NCBI GenBank assembly: GCA_964486865.1
Contig: CAZAOZ010000001.1
Span: forward strand, 123,262 to 187,261
From: Ga0077527 sp964486865
GTDB taxonomy: Bacteria; Pseudomonadota; Gammaproteobacteria; Burkholderiales; SG8-41
Direction: 5' to 3'
Length of the DNA: 64,000 nt
Below the pieces are notes generated by a model, which searched no databases, was not told the origin of the DNA, and was given only the letters and a program-made list of their open reading frames with translations. A program made the translations under genes and the position numbers. Each line of letters begins with the position of its first letter. Positions within the stretch are counted from its first letter, which is position 1. This document shows positions 42,317 to 50,620 of this stretch, one piece after another.

Positions 42317-42595
42317 TTAAACGGTCTGGCGTGTTTCAAAGCTGGCGTAATCTCCGGCGTCTTCGCGCACCTCGACGTTGCTGACTTGGGATGCGCGAGG
42401 ACCGCGGCGCGCACATTCGATGATGGCCTCCACTGCCGCCGGAGTGCCGTGAACCACCGCTTCCACGCTGCCGTCGCTGCGGTTGCGCACCCAACCGGAA
42501 ATGCCCAGCTGCTGCGCCTGGTATTCAAGGTAATTGCGGTAACCCACGCCCTGCACGTGGCCGGTGATCCGAAGATGCCTGCTGATTGTGTTCAT
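42317..42595 (-). CDS. acyP: Acylphosphatase
   Basis: A 92-residue protein. ITGHVQGVGYRNYLEYQAQ carries the phosphate-binding loop and catalytic arginine, and GWVRNRSDGSVEAVVHG the catalytic asparagine. It hydrolyses acyl phosphates. Typical length; divergent from the DsrE-like gene that follows. Confidence 0.95.
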   Translation of the reverse strand: MNTISRHLRITGHVQGVGYRNYLEYQAQQLGISGWVRNRSDGSVEAVVHGTPAAVEAIIECARRGPRASQVSNVEVREDAGDYASFETRQTV

Positions 42596-42622
42596 GGAAA
42601 CTTTCAGGGTTAACCGCGTTCG

Positions 42623-42640
42623 ACTTATGCGGGCATAAGT
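42623..42640. promoter_or_regulatory. 18-bp perfect palindrome, candidate operator
   Basis: ACTTATGC-GG-GCATAAGT lies in the gap between the divergent acyP and DsrE-like genes, 70 bases before the latter. Its symmetry and position suit a dimeric repressor site controlling the DsrE/lipoprotein cluster. No regulator is encoded nearby. Confidence 0.45.
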
Positions 42641-42709
42641 GTATGTTATTGCGTTGCGCCTCCAAGTTTCCTATGCTGCGCGGGGTCGGTTCCAATTTCC
42701 GGAGGAGAA

Positions 42710-43141
42710 ATGATGAAAAAACTGTCGTATGTCCTGTTCGTGCTCATTTGCGCTGCATTGGGCGCGTGCACCTCGGTTCCCGAGCGCAAGGCGGAAGCCG
42801 TCAAGGAACGCGTCGTGATTCAGGTGAGTGACGAGAGCAGTACCTGGGGGCAGGCACTCAACATGGCGCGAAACCTGCACGAAACCTACGGTCCCGATGG
42901 CATTGAAGTCGAGGTGGTGGCCTTCGGAACGGGGATCCAGATGCTGAAGGCCGATGCGCTGTTGGCCAGCCGGGTGCGCGATACGATGGCGGGGGGCGTG
43001 AAGATCTATGCCTGCGGAAATTCCATGGCGCGTTTCAAGCTCAAGCACGATGACATGGTGGAGGGTTTGACGCATGTCCAGGCCGGCATCGAACACATCA
43101 TTTCAAGGCACAGGCAAGGCTGGTTTAATGTAAAGCCCTGA
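42710..43141 (+). CDS. DsrE-like lipoprotein
   Basis: A 143-residue protein (the start at 42710 or the next ATG at 42713; GGAGGAGA precedes). The lipoprotein signal ends at the lipobox LGAC (C20). The rest resembles the DsrE/DsrF fold: RVVIQVSDESSTWGQALNMARNLHETYG, VVAFGTGIQML, and GVKIYACGNSMAR with a cysteine at the position used in sulfur relay. DsrE proteins are normally cytoplasmic sulfur carriers, so a membrane-anchored exported form is unusual. Followed by a binding-protein-like lipoprotein. Confidence 0.8.
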   Translation: MMKKLSYVLFVLICAALGACTSVPERKAEAVKERVVIQVSDESSTWGQALNMARNLHETYGPDGIEVEVVAFGTGIQMLKADALLASRVRDTMAGGVKIYACGNSMARFKLKHDDMVEGLTHVQAGIEHIISRHRQGWFNVKP

Positions 43142-43211
43142 TTTCCTGCAGAACCAGTTTGAATCAAATTCGTTGGCACACGATAATTATTTATTTGGGG
43201 GAGGGATTGCA

Positions 43212-44240
43212 ATGAATCATGCGATGAAAGTATTGGCCGGCGCAGGCGTTTGCCTGCTGGCGCTGGGCGGTTGCGCGACGGACGGAGGCAAGCCGACGTC
43301 CACGGCCGCCACGACCTCCACGGTCGCGCCGAAGAGTAATTTCGCAGTTATTCCGAAGGACAAGGACAACGATCTCAAGCTGTATTACGCCGATGGCAGG
43401 ATCATCAAGGGCGCTGAAGCGCTGGGCCGGATGCAGGCCGATGCGCAACTGATTCTCTGGCTTGCGGGCAATCAGTTCTTTGCAATGGATGATGTGGTTC
43501 ATGCCTTCCAGAAAGCGCATCCGGGCACCAGCGTCGGCTTGATTACGCTTCCCCCCGGCTTGTTGCTGTCGGCGATCCAGAAGGGCGGCTGGAACTACAA
43601 CGGGAAGGATTACCCGGGAACGCCGGACGTGTACGCTTCTGTAAATCTGGGGCATCTGAAGACGCTCAAGACCGCCGGGCTCATGAGCGATTACGCGGTT
43701 TACATGCACAATGAAATGGTGCTGATGGTCGGCAAAGGCAATCCCCGGAACATCAAGGGAATCGCGGACATCAAGCGTGCGGATGTTCGCACGTCGATGC
43801 CGAACCCCGTCAATGAAGGCATCATGACGTTTTACGGGCGCAAAGTGCTGGAGCGCCACGGGTTGTGGGGTTATGTGTCGGGCGGCAAAGAGTGCTATTC
43901 CTGCCAGACGACCCCGAACAACTGGTTTACTGCCGTGCATCACAGGGAAACACCCGACCGGATTCTGGCGGGAACCTCGGATACGGGCATCGTGTGGATC
44001 ACCGAAGCGATCGAGGCGCAGCGCGACGGCAAGTCTGTCGATGCAGTCAAGCTGCCGCCCCAGGACAGCCTGCGCGACGAGGTCGCCTACGTGATCGGCT
44101 CGCTGGTTAAAAGTCCGCGCAAGGCGGCGGCTGACCGTTATCTGGCGTTCCTGAAGACACCGGCTGCGCAGGCGGCTTACGGCAAATACGGGTTTGTCAA
44201 TGCTGCTCCCGCAGCGCTCCGTCTCAAGCCGATTCCGTAA
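43212..44240 (+). CDS. Solute-binding-protein-like lipoprotein (molybdate/sulfate-type fold)
   Basis: A protein of 342 residues from the ATG at 43212, with GGGGGAGGGA upstream. The lipobox is LGGC (C21), followed by a Ser/Thr/Ala linker. The body resembles periplasmic type-2 binding proteins of the ModA/sulfate group: AQLILWLAGNQFFAMDDVVHAFQK, PDVYASVNLGHLKTLK, MVLMVGKGNPRNIKGIADI, and a late TGIVWITEAIEAQ with KSPRKAAADRYLAFLKT. It has a CYSC pair in the middle (KECYSCQTTP). No ABC permease or ATPase is adjacent. It lies between two exported DsrE-like proteins. Confidence 0.8.
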   Translation: MNHAMKVLAGAGVCLLALGGCATDGGKPTSTAATTSTVAPKSNFAVIPKDKDNDLKLYYADGRIIKGAEALGRMQADAQLILWLAGNQFFAMDDVVHAFQKAHPGTSVGLITLPPGLLLSAIQKGGWNYNGKDYPGTPDVYASVNLGHLKTLKTAGLMSDYAVYMHNEMVLMVGKGNPRNIKGIADIKRADVRTSMPNPVNEGIMTFYGRKVLERHGLWGYVSGGKECYSCQTTPNNWFTAVHHRETPDRILAGTSDTGIVWITEAIEAQRDGKSVDAVKLPPQDSLRDEVAYVIGSLVKSPRKAAADRYLAFLKTPAAQAAYGKYGFVNAAPAALRLKPIP

Positions 44241-44260
44241 AGGGTATTGCCGGGCGGGTC

Positions 44261-44710
44261 ATGGAACTCGGGCGGACAGGTCGGCGGTTGCTGCAGGGTT
44301 TGGTGCTTGCGCTGGCTTTGCCGGTTTGCGCCAGCGGCATTGCGCAGGATAAACGACCCGACCGGGTCGTTTACCACTTCGTGGACGGCAATGATCAGGC
44401 GTCCCGCGGGCTGGAATACATCCGCAATCATCTCGAAGTGAATTCTGCAGCGCAGATCACGGTCGTGGGCCATGCCGCCGGCGTCAACTTCATGATGAAG
44501 GGGGCCAAGACTGCAAAGGGCAACGAATACCGCGGCATGATCGAGGACATGGAATTGCAGGGCGTCAAGTTCAGGGCCTGCGAGATTACGCTGCGTGAGC
44601 GCGGATTGGGCAAGGACCAGTTCATCCCGGAAGTTCAGTTCGTGCGGTCGGGCGTGGACGAGATCACCCGCTTGCAGCAGCGCGAGGGTTATGCCTACCT
44701 GAGACCCTGA
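44261..44710 (+). CDS. Exported DsrE-like protein
   Basis: A 149-residue protein with a signal peptide (RRLLQGLVLALALPVCASGIAQ). The mature part has the DsrE-like pattern RVVYHFVDGNDQASRGLEYIRNHL, AQITVVGHAAGVNFMMKGA and GVKFRACEITLRERG with a cysteine late in the fold. It starts 20 bases after the lipoprotein gene and 71 bases before the SulP transporter gene, so the four genes may be one operon. Confidence 0.8.
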   Translation: MELGRTGRRLLQGLVLALALPVCASGIAQDKRPDRVVYHFVDGNDQASRGLEYIRNHLEVNSAAQITVVGHAAGVNFMMKGAKTAKGNEYRGMIEDMELQGVKFRACEITLRERGLGKDQFIPEVQFVRSGVDEITRLQQREGYAYLRP

Positions 44711-44780
44711 TTTACTATAGGCTGGCCAGCCCGCGCGCCCGCCACCGGGCGGCGCTCGGGGCGGTCGTGTCCTGACTTCA

Positions 44781-46409
44781 ATGAACATTTTTCTCAAACA
44801 CAAAGGCGATCTGTACGGCGGCCTCACCGCCGCCGTCGTCGCGCTGCCGCTGGCGCTGGCCTTCGGCGTTGCTTCCGGCGCCGGCGCGCTGGCGGGACTG
44901 TGGGGCGCGATCCTGGTCGGTTTTTTCGCAGCGGTGTTCGGCGGCACTCGTCACCAGGTGTCGGGTCCCACCGGGCCGATGACGGTGGTGATGGCACTGA
45001 TCATCACCCAACTCGGCGGCAATCTCGCGATGGCCTTCACGGTCGTGATACTCGCCGGTTTACTGCAGATACTGTTCGGGCTGCTGCGGGTCGGCCATTA
45101 CATCAAGCTGGTGCCGCAGCCGGTGGTGTCGGGATTCATGAGCGGCATCGGCGTCATCATCATCATCCTGCAGTTCGCCCACGGCCTGGGTCATCAGCCG
45201 CCGCCCGGGGAAGTGGTGGAGAAACTGGCGGCCCTGCCGCCGATGCTGGCGGCCCCGGTTTACCAGACCGTCGCGCTCTGCGCACTTTGCCTTGCGATCA
45301 TGGCCTTCACCCCGCGCCGCGTCGCTGCCGCCCTGCCGCCGCCGCTGATCGCCATCGTCGTCGGCACGCTTGCCGCGGTACTGTTCCTGCCCGGCGTGCC
45401 GACGATCGGGGAAATTCCGACCGGGCTGCCGCAGATCACGTTGCCGACACTGACGCTGGCCGACCTGCCTGCAATCCTGCGTTATGCGCTGATTCTGGCT
45501 TTCCTCGGTTCGATCGATTCGCTGCTGACCTCGCTGGTAGCCGACAGCATCACCCGTACCCACCACGACTCGAACCGCGAACTGGTCGGGCAGGGGATCG
45601 GGAACATCGCCGCCGGCCTGTGCGGGGGCATTGCCGGCGCCGGTGCGACCATGCGCACCCTGGTGAACATCCGGGCCGGGGCGACTTCGCGCCTCTCCGG
45701 CGCGATCCACGCGCTGGTGCTGCTGGCGGTTGTCCTCGGTTCCGGCACGGTGGCGGGACACATTCCACTGGCGGTGCTGGCCGGCATACTGCTCAAGGTC
45801 GGCTACGACATCATAGACTGGCAGTATCTGAAGCGTTTCCGCCAGGCGCCGCGCGCCGACCTGCTGGTGATGTTCGTCACTCTGGCGATCACGGTGTTTG
45901 TCGACCTGATGACGGCGGTGGCCGTGGGCGTGGTGATGGCTTCGCTGATCTTCGTGGCACGCATCGCCGAGGTGCAGATGCGCAGCGCGCGGATTTCCTA
46001 CAGTTCCGACCAGGTCGCCGACCTCACTCCCGAAGAGGCGGCGATCCTGGATGCCGCGGGAGGCCGCATCGTGCTGTTCCACGTCGAGGGGCCGCTCAGC
46101 TTCGCCTCGGCACGCGACCTCTCGCGGATGATGCAGTCCTCCGAGGGGCGCGAGGCGCTGGTGGCCGACCTCTCCGATGTTCCGTTCATCGATACCAGCG
46201 CGTCGATGGCCCTTGAGGAAGTGATTGCCGGCGCCCGCGACAGCAACGACACCGTGATCCTCTGCGGCATGCGCAACCTGGTACGGGATACCATGGAGCG
46301 CACCGGCGTCATGGGGATGCTCGGGCCGCTGCAGGTGGTTGCCACGCGCCTGCAGGCGCTGCAGGCCGCCCGGGACTTCATCGAAGGCAACGGCAGGCCC
46401 GGCGCCTGA
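44781..46409 (+). CDS. SulP family inorganic anion transporter with STAS domain
   Basis: A 542-residue SLC26/SulP transporter. The membrane domain (residues 1-390) begins GDLYGGLTAAVVALPLALAFG and includes HQVSGPTGPMTVVM, LVPQPVVSGFMSGIGV and GAGATMRTLVNIRAGATS. The STAS domain follows (residues 425-530) with VEGPLSFASARDLS and DLSDVPFIDTSASMAL. SulP proteins move sulfate, bicarbonate or other anions. Its place after two DsrE-like proteins suggests a sulfur oxyanion, which is inference. Confidence 0.93.
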   Translation: MNIFLKHKGDLYGGLTAAVVALPLALAFGVASGAGALAGLWGAILVGFFAAVFGGTRHQVSGPTGPMTVVMALIITQLGGNLAMAFTVVILAGLLQILFGLLRVGHYIKLVPQPVVSGFMSGIGVIIIILQFAHGLGHQPPPGEVVEKLAALPPMLAAPVYQTVALCALCLAIMAFTPRRVAAALPPPLIAIVVGTLAAVLFLPGVPTIGEIPTGLPQITLPTLTLADLPAILRYALILAFLGSIDSLLTSLVADSITRTHHDSNRELVGQGIGNIAAGLCGGIAGAGATMRTLVNIRAGATSRLSGAIHALVLLAVVLGSGTVAGHIPLAVLAGILLKVGYDIIDWQYLKRFRQAPRADLLVMFVTLAITVFVDLMTAVAVGVVMASLIFVARIAEVQMRSARISYSSDQVADLTPEEAAILDAAGGRIVLFHVEGPLSFASARDLSRMMQSSEGREALVADLSDVPFIDTSASMALEEVIAGARDSNDTVILCGMRNLVRDTMERTGVMGMLGPLQVVATRLQALQAARDFIEGNGRPGA

Positions 46410-46439
46410 GGCCTGCTTCAGGGGTTCCGCGGGTGCTGC

Positions 46440-46612
46440 CCGGGAACCCGAGCGCTTGCCACAGCACCGCGATGCCCTTGGTGAAGCCGCTGATCACCGA
46501 CACCGGGATGAGGCGAATTCAGGCGCCCATGCGCAGCAGGCCCATCGCCAGCAGTATCACGCCGACGACGCCGAGCAGACGCGGGCGGAAACGGGGCAGT
46601 GCGGGCAACGCG
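46440..46612 (-). pseudogene. Remnant of a second SulP transporter gene
   Basis: The minus strand reads LLGVVGVILLAMGLLRMGA, a stop, then IRLIPVSVISGFTKGIAVL. This matches the segment of SulP membrane domains that in the intact neighbour reads LLQILFGLLRVG followed by KLVPQPVVSGFMSGIGV. Only about 55 codons remain and they contain an in-frame stop. It lies tail to tail with the intact SulP gene. Confidence 0.6.
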
Positions 46613-46631
46613 CAGAACGTTCTGCCGGAGG

Positions 46632-47741
46632 TCAGTTGCTGCGGAACTTGCGGATCATGTCTTCGTCGAGCTCAATGCCGAAGCCCGGCCCTGCAGCCAC
46701 CGGCATCACGCCGTCCTTGACCGCGGGCCGGTTGATCCACATCGACTGCCACACCGGATCGCGCGCCGGATCGGCGAAGCATTCCGCGTAGGTGCCGTGG
46801 GGTACCGCGGCGAGCAGGTGGCTGGCGATCTGCGCTTCTTCGTGATGCGCCATGGCAATGCCGGCGGTCGCGCAAAGACCGGCGGCGCGCAGCCAGTCGG
46901 TGACGCCGCCGCCTTCGGACGCATCGTAATTGACGAGATCCACGGCCTTGGCATCGACGAGGCGGCGGATGGCGTGACTGGTGATTTCGCTCTGCCCGGC
47001 AGCGACCGGGATGGTCGTGGCCTGGCGCACCCGCGCCATCTGCGCGGCGTCGTCGTACCAGTGGCAGGGTTCCTCGAACCAGCGGATGTTGTGGCGCTCG
47101 ACCAGTCGCGCGAAGCGGATCGCGTCCTCAGCGGACCAGCCGCGGTTGGCATCGACGCATAAAATGAAATCGTCGCCGGCGGCCTGGCGCGCAACGGCCA
47201 CGCGTGCCGCATCTTCCTCAGGCGACAGTCCGCCGACCTTGAACTTGCAGCCCGCCATGCCGGCATTGCGGTACGACTCGATTTCGCGGCCGATGTCGGC
47301 GTGCGTCTTGCCGGGCATGTAATAGCCGCCGATGGAAATGACCGGCAGCCGGTCGGTGTGGCCGCCGATGAGTTCGCGGACTGATTTGCCGAGAGCCTTG
47401 CCGGTGAGATCCCAGATCGCGCAGTCGATGCAGGCGATGGCTTCGAGCAGCAGTTTCCTGTCGGGCGCGCTGTGGGTCAGCGCGAACATGGCGCTCCACG
47501 CGCGCTCCCGTTCGAATATTGACAGCCCGTTGACTGCATTGAATAAATCGTTTTCGATCAGGTTGGCGATCTGCATGCCGTGGACGCGGTTGTCGCCGTT
47601 ATAGACATTGCTGACCAGTCCCGCGTCGGTGCTGATCCGGGTAATCACTGTCGAGCGCTTGAGTACGCTGTAGGTCGAGCCGCCGAAATTTTTGCTCAAT
47701 GGAATATCGACGGCGATGGCCTCGACGGCGGTGATGCGCAT
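46632..47741 (-). CDS. Mandelate racemase/muconate lactonizing enzyme family protein
   Basis: A protein of 369 residues from the ATG at 47741. It is an enolase-superfamily enzyme. The KxK motif is CKFKVGG, the metal ligands are in CVDANRGW, WFEEPCHW and AAGQSEIT, and a histidine base may be in MAHHEEAQ. The N-terminal capping domain starts MRITAVEAIAVDIPLSKNFG. The family abstracts a proton alpha to a carboxylate; the substrate is unknown. It begins 19 bases after the kinase stop, so it is probably the last gene of the cyclase/kinase transcript. Confidence 0.9.
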   Translation of the reverse strand: MRITAVEAIAVDIPLSKNFGGSTYSVLKRSTVITRISTDAGLVSNVYNGDNRVHGMQIANLIENDLFNAVNGLSIFERERAWSAMFALTHSAPDRKLLLEAIACIDCAIWDLTGKALGKSVRELIGGHTDRLPVISIGGYYMPGKTHADIGREIESYRNAGMAGCKFKVGGLSPEEDAARVAVARQAAGDDFILCVDANRGWSAEDAIRFARLVERHNIRWFEEPCHWYDDAAQMARVRQATTIPVAAGQSEITSHAIRRLVDAKAVDLVNYDASEGGGVTDWLRAAGLCATAGIAMAHHEEAQIASHLLAAVPHGTYAECFADPARDPVWQSMWINRPAVKDGVMPVAAGPGFGIELDEDMIRKFRSN

Positions 47742-47760
47742 GAGGATGTTCTGGAAAAAT

Positions 47761-49014
47761 TCAGACGAAAACGATGATTGCGCCCAGCACGGTGGAGCCG
47801 GCGACCGCGCCCATGAAAATGTTGCGGTCGCGCGTGGACCACGGCGGTGCGTGCGCCACGGTGGTCGCGCTCCAGTTGTGATCGTGATCGACTTCGGCGT
47901 CCATGATGGCAGCATCAATCGAGTGGCGGCTGACGCCCAGACTTTCCGCGAACGCGTCGGGATTGGTGACCGCCCCGGTTTTTACGGCAAGCCGCATGGT
48001 CGCCGCCATGGAATCAAACTCCTTGGACAGACCGCGCGCGGGCATGGCGTCGCTGGGCAGCGTATCGCCGGGTGAGGTTGAACTGCGGTCTTCGGCGCGC
48101 GTGGCGGGCAGCGTGTCGGTCAGTGCGCCGACCGGTGCCGCGGACATGCGCGGCATCGCGACTTGCGGCGGCGTGGTGGCCGCCCCCGTGGGTTGCTGCC
48201 GGCAGGCGCGCAGGTCCGCGGCGAATTCCGCGATCGTCGCGTAGCGTTCATCTTCTGATTTGGCGAGCGCCTTGGCGATGATCAGGTCGAGCATCGCCGG
48301 CAGGGCCGGGTTGTGGGTGCTCGGCGGTGCCGGATTGAAATTGACAATCTGGAACATCAGCGAGTTGATGTCGATGCCGGTGAACGGCGCCTGCCCGGCG
48401 ACCATTTCATAAAGAATCACACCCAGCGAGAAAATGTCGGCACGGGCATCCGTGCGTTTGCCCAGCACCTGCTCCGGTGACAGGTAGCGCGGCGAGCCCA
48501 GCACCACGCCGGTCTGGGTGCGCACGTCGGCGGTGCGCATGCGGGCGATGCCGAAGTCGGTGATTTTTACGCGGCCGTCTTTCAGAATCATGATGTTCGC
48601 CGGCTTGATGTCGCGATGCACGACTTCATGCGCGTGCGCATAGGCGAGGCCGTCCGCGACCTGCGCGGCGATGTCCAATGCGCGGTCGATGCCCAGCTCG
48701 TTGCCGGCGATCAGATCCTTGAGTTCGCGGCCTTCCAGAAATTCCATCGCCATGTAGGCCAGATCGCCGCTGCGGCCGATGTCGTGGATGGTGACGATGT
48801 TCGGGTGATTCAGTCCGCCGGCGGCGCGCGCTTCGATGGTGAAGCGCTTTTCGTAGTGATCCATCTCGCCCGGATCGAGCGCCATGTTGATGGTCTTGAC
48901 CGCGACGGTGCGTTCCAGCATCGGATCGACGGCGCGGTACACCACGCCCATCGCGCCGCGGCCGATTTCGGCGATGACGTCGTAACGGCCTATTTTTTCG
49001 GGTTTTTCCATCAT
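47761..49014 (-). CDS. Serine/threonine protein kinase with C-terminal membrane anchor
   Basis: A 417-residue Hanks-type kinase. The glycine loop is IGRGAMGVVY, the ATP lysine is K40 (VAVKTI), the catalytic loop VVHRDIKPANIM has D135, DFG is D153-G155, and GSPRYLSPEQ forms the P+1 loop. A Pro/Ala/Thr-rich linker (residues 275-340) leads to a second short helical region and a hydrophobic C-terminal segment (NIFMGAVAGSTVLGAIIVFV). This places the kinase at the inner membrane. It is preceded by a TPR lipoprotein gene and a cyclase gene on the same strand, suggesting one signalling unit. Confidence 0.93.
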   Translation of the reverse strand: MMEKPEKIGRYDVIAEIGRGAMGVVYRAVDPMLERTVAVKTINMALDPGEMDHYEKRFTIEARAAGGLNHPNIVTIHDIGRSGDLAYMAMEFLEGRELKDLIAGNELGIDRALDIAAQVADGLAYAHAHEVVHRDIKPANIMILKDGRVKITDFGIARMRTADVRTQTGVVLGSPRYLSPEQVLGKRTDARADIFSLGVILYEMVAGQAPFTGIDINSLMFQIVNFNPAPPSTHNPALPAMLDLIIAKALAKSEDERYATIAEFAADLRACRQQPTGAATTPPQVAMPRMSAAPVGALTDTLPATRAEDRSSTSPGDTLPSDAMPARGLSKEFDSMAATMRLAVKTGAVTNPDAFAESLGVSRHSIDAAIMDAEVDHDHNWSATTVAHAPPWSTRDRNIFMGAVAGSTVLGAIIVFV

Positions 49015-49023
49015 GAGCGCGGG

Positions 49024-49449
49024 TCAGCGCCGGTTGACGCTGCGGAACACAGGGCCCCAGCTCGGGTGCCCGGCTTCGGCGGCGGTGAGGGTGAACTTCG
49101 GATCGGCGGACAACGCGTTGCTGAACTCCTGCCGGCATTGCGGAACGCGGTCGGTGACGCAATAAATGAAGGCCAGATACTTGTAGGCCCGTGCCTGGCT
49201 GGTGCGCGCCGTGAGGCCGTCGGCGAGGCTGGCCTGCAGCAGGCGCTGCGCCTGGGCGTAATTGCCTTCTTCATATTGGGCGACGCCGGCGGCCAGCCGC
49301 TCCTCGGCCGTCGGCACGACGATCTCCGACTTGGGACGGGGCGCGTCAGGATCGAGCGCGGCGGTGATGTCCTTGACGCTTTTTTTGACTGCTTCACAGC
49401 CGGTCAGCAGCGGCATGAGCAACAGCAGCACGATGGTGAGCAAACGCAT
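49024..49449 (-). CDS. TPR-type lipoprotein, TssQ-like
   Basis: A 141-residue lipoprotein with lipobox LTGC (C18). The mature part has TPR-like helices (RLAAGVAQYEEGNYAQAQRLLQAS, then QARAYKYLAFIYCVTDRVPQCRQEFSNAL) and a conserved-looking PSWGPVF end. It resembles the TssQ-type lipoproteins found near type VI secretion genes in Burkholderiales, but no other T6SS gene is in the window, so the role may be in the local kinase/cyclase system. Confidence 0.75.
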   Translation of the reverse strand: MRLLTIVLLLLMPLLTGCEAVKKSVKDITAALDPDAPRPKSEIVVPTAEERLAAGVAQYEEGNYAQAQRLLQASLADGLTARTSQARAYKYLAFIYCVTDRVPQCRQEFSNALSADPKFTLTAAEAGHPSWGPVFRSVNRR

Positions 49450-49458
49450 GATGCTCTC

Positions 49459-50595
49459 CTAATGAAACCGATGCCGGATTCTAACCTCCTGACCGGCCTT
49501 GACTTCAACAACCTGCAGGTACGAGGCGAATCCCGGGTTGCGGATCTCGATTTTGTGGACCCCGGGCTTGAGCGCGATATCGCGCAACGGCGGCGCGACG
49601 CCGTACTTGTTGCCGTCAATATAGACGTCGCCCCACGGAGCCACGTTCAGCCGCACCGTGCCGGTGGTGGCGGGCGCGGCGTCTTCCGTGACGCGCGCTG
49701 GAGGTGGTGACGGCGGTTTTTTGGCGGGTTTGGCCTGGGGCGGCGGTGTGGGGTCGGCATCGGCGACCGGGGCCTGTGTGGTGACGGACGGCGGTCTTTT
49801 CACTGTCGTGGGTGGCAAAACAGGACGCGCCGGCTCCGCTGTTTTGTGGGCAATACCGGCGCCGGTGTCCGCGCTGCGCAGCGTGAGGCGCAGCGTGACG
49901 GCCGTGCCGAGGATCATCGCGACCACCAGCGCCGTGGCCAGCGGCGGGCGGCGCATGATCTGCGTGCGTGCCAGATTTGCCGTGGTGCCGAGCTTTTGCA
50001 TGGCCGCCGCGGCGTGAACGGCGGCGGGGCCCGGCTTGGTGCGCGGCGCGCGTGCCGGCGCGGGCGCATTGCCGAGCGCGTACACCTCGTGCTCGCGCAC
50101 ATGCTTGTCGGTACGGGCGCCCTCAAAATTGAAGAGATGTGCGTAGTCTGCCGACAGCGCGGAAATCACTTCGTAATACGAGCGCGATGCCAGCACCTGG
50201 TTGATTTCGGCGAAACTCATCACCCGCTGCGCGACATTGATGCCGTCGCCGATGATGTTGGGCTGGTTGTTGATGTCCTTGACCAGCCGCACCGGGCCGA
50301 GATTGATGCCGGTGCGCAGCCGCAGCGTGTTGTCGCCGGGCGCATTGAGTGCATCGCGCAGCGCCAGGCCGAGAAAAAGGCCTTCCTCCGGATCGCCCAG
50401 AAAACTGATCGCCGCGCCGTCGCCGGTATCGAGGATGATGCGGTCGTTGTTCGGCACATCGGCGAGCGCCCGCGCGAGCAGCGTATTGAACTGCTCCTTG
50501 GTCTGCATCTGGTCGGTCACCGACTTCTTCGAATACTCGACGATGTCGATGAAGACGACGGTGCAGATGAAGGCGTGATTGCCGCGGTTGCTCAT
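49459..50595 (-). CDS. Class III adenylate/guanylate cyclase-like protein with transmembrane segment and PEGA domain
   Basis: A 378-residue three-part protein. Residues 1-170 form a class III cyclase catalytic domain (FICTVVFIDIVEYSKK with a metal Asp, DTGDGAAISFLGD, LRTGINLGPVRLV, IGDGINVAQRVMS). One transmembrane helix follows near residue 225 (ATALVVAMILGTAVTL), then a Pro-rich linker. The C-terminal PEGA domain (about 310-378) is GTVRLNVAPWGDVYIDGNKYG through KIEIRNPGF. The PEGA domain would lie outside the membrane. It starts a cassette with the TPR lipoprotein and the kinase. Confidence 0.9.
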   Translation of the reverse strand: MSNRGNHAFICTVVFIDIVEYSKKSVTDQMQTKEQFNTLLARALADVPNNDRIILDTGDGAAISFLGDPEEGLFLGLALRDALNAPGDNTLRLRTGINLGPVRLVKDINNQPNIIGDGINVAQRVMSFAEINQVLASRSYYEVISALSADYAHLFNFEGARTDKHVREHEVYALGNAPAPARAPRTKPGPAAVHAAAAMQKLGTTANLARTQIMRRPPLATALVVAMILGTAVTLRLTLRSADTGAGIAHKTAEPARPVLPPTTVKRPPSVTTQAPVADADPTPPPQAKPAKKPPSPPPARVTEDAAPATTGTVRLNVAPWGDVYIDGNKYGVAPPLRDIALKPGVHKIEIRNPGFASYLQVVEVKAGQEVRIRHRFH

Positions 50596-50620
50596 GGTGG
50601 TGGCGGTGGCTGGCCCCGGA

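Noticed and set aside
49024..49449. Type VI secretion locus
   Set aside because: The lipoprotein is TssQ-like but no tss core gene is in the window.
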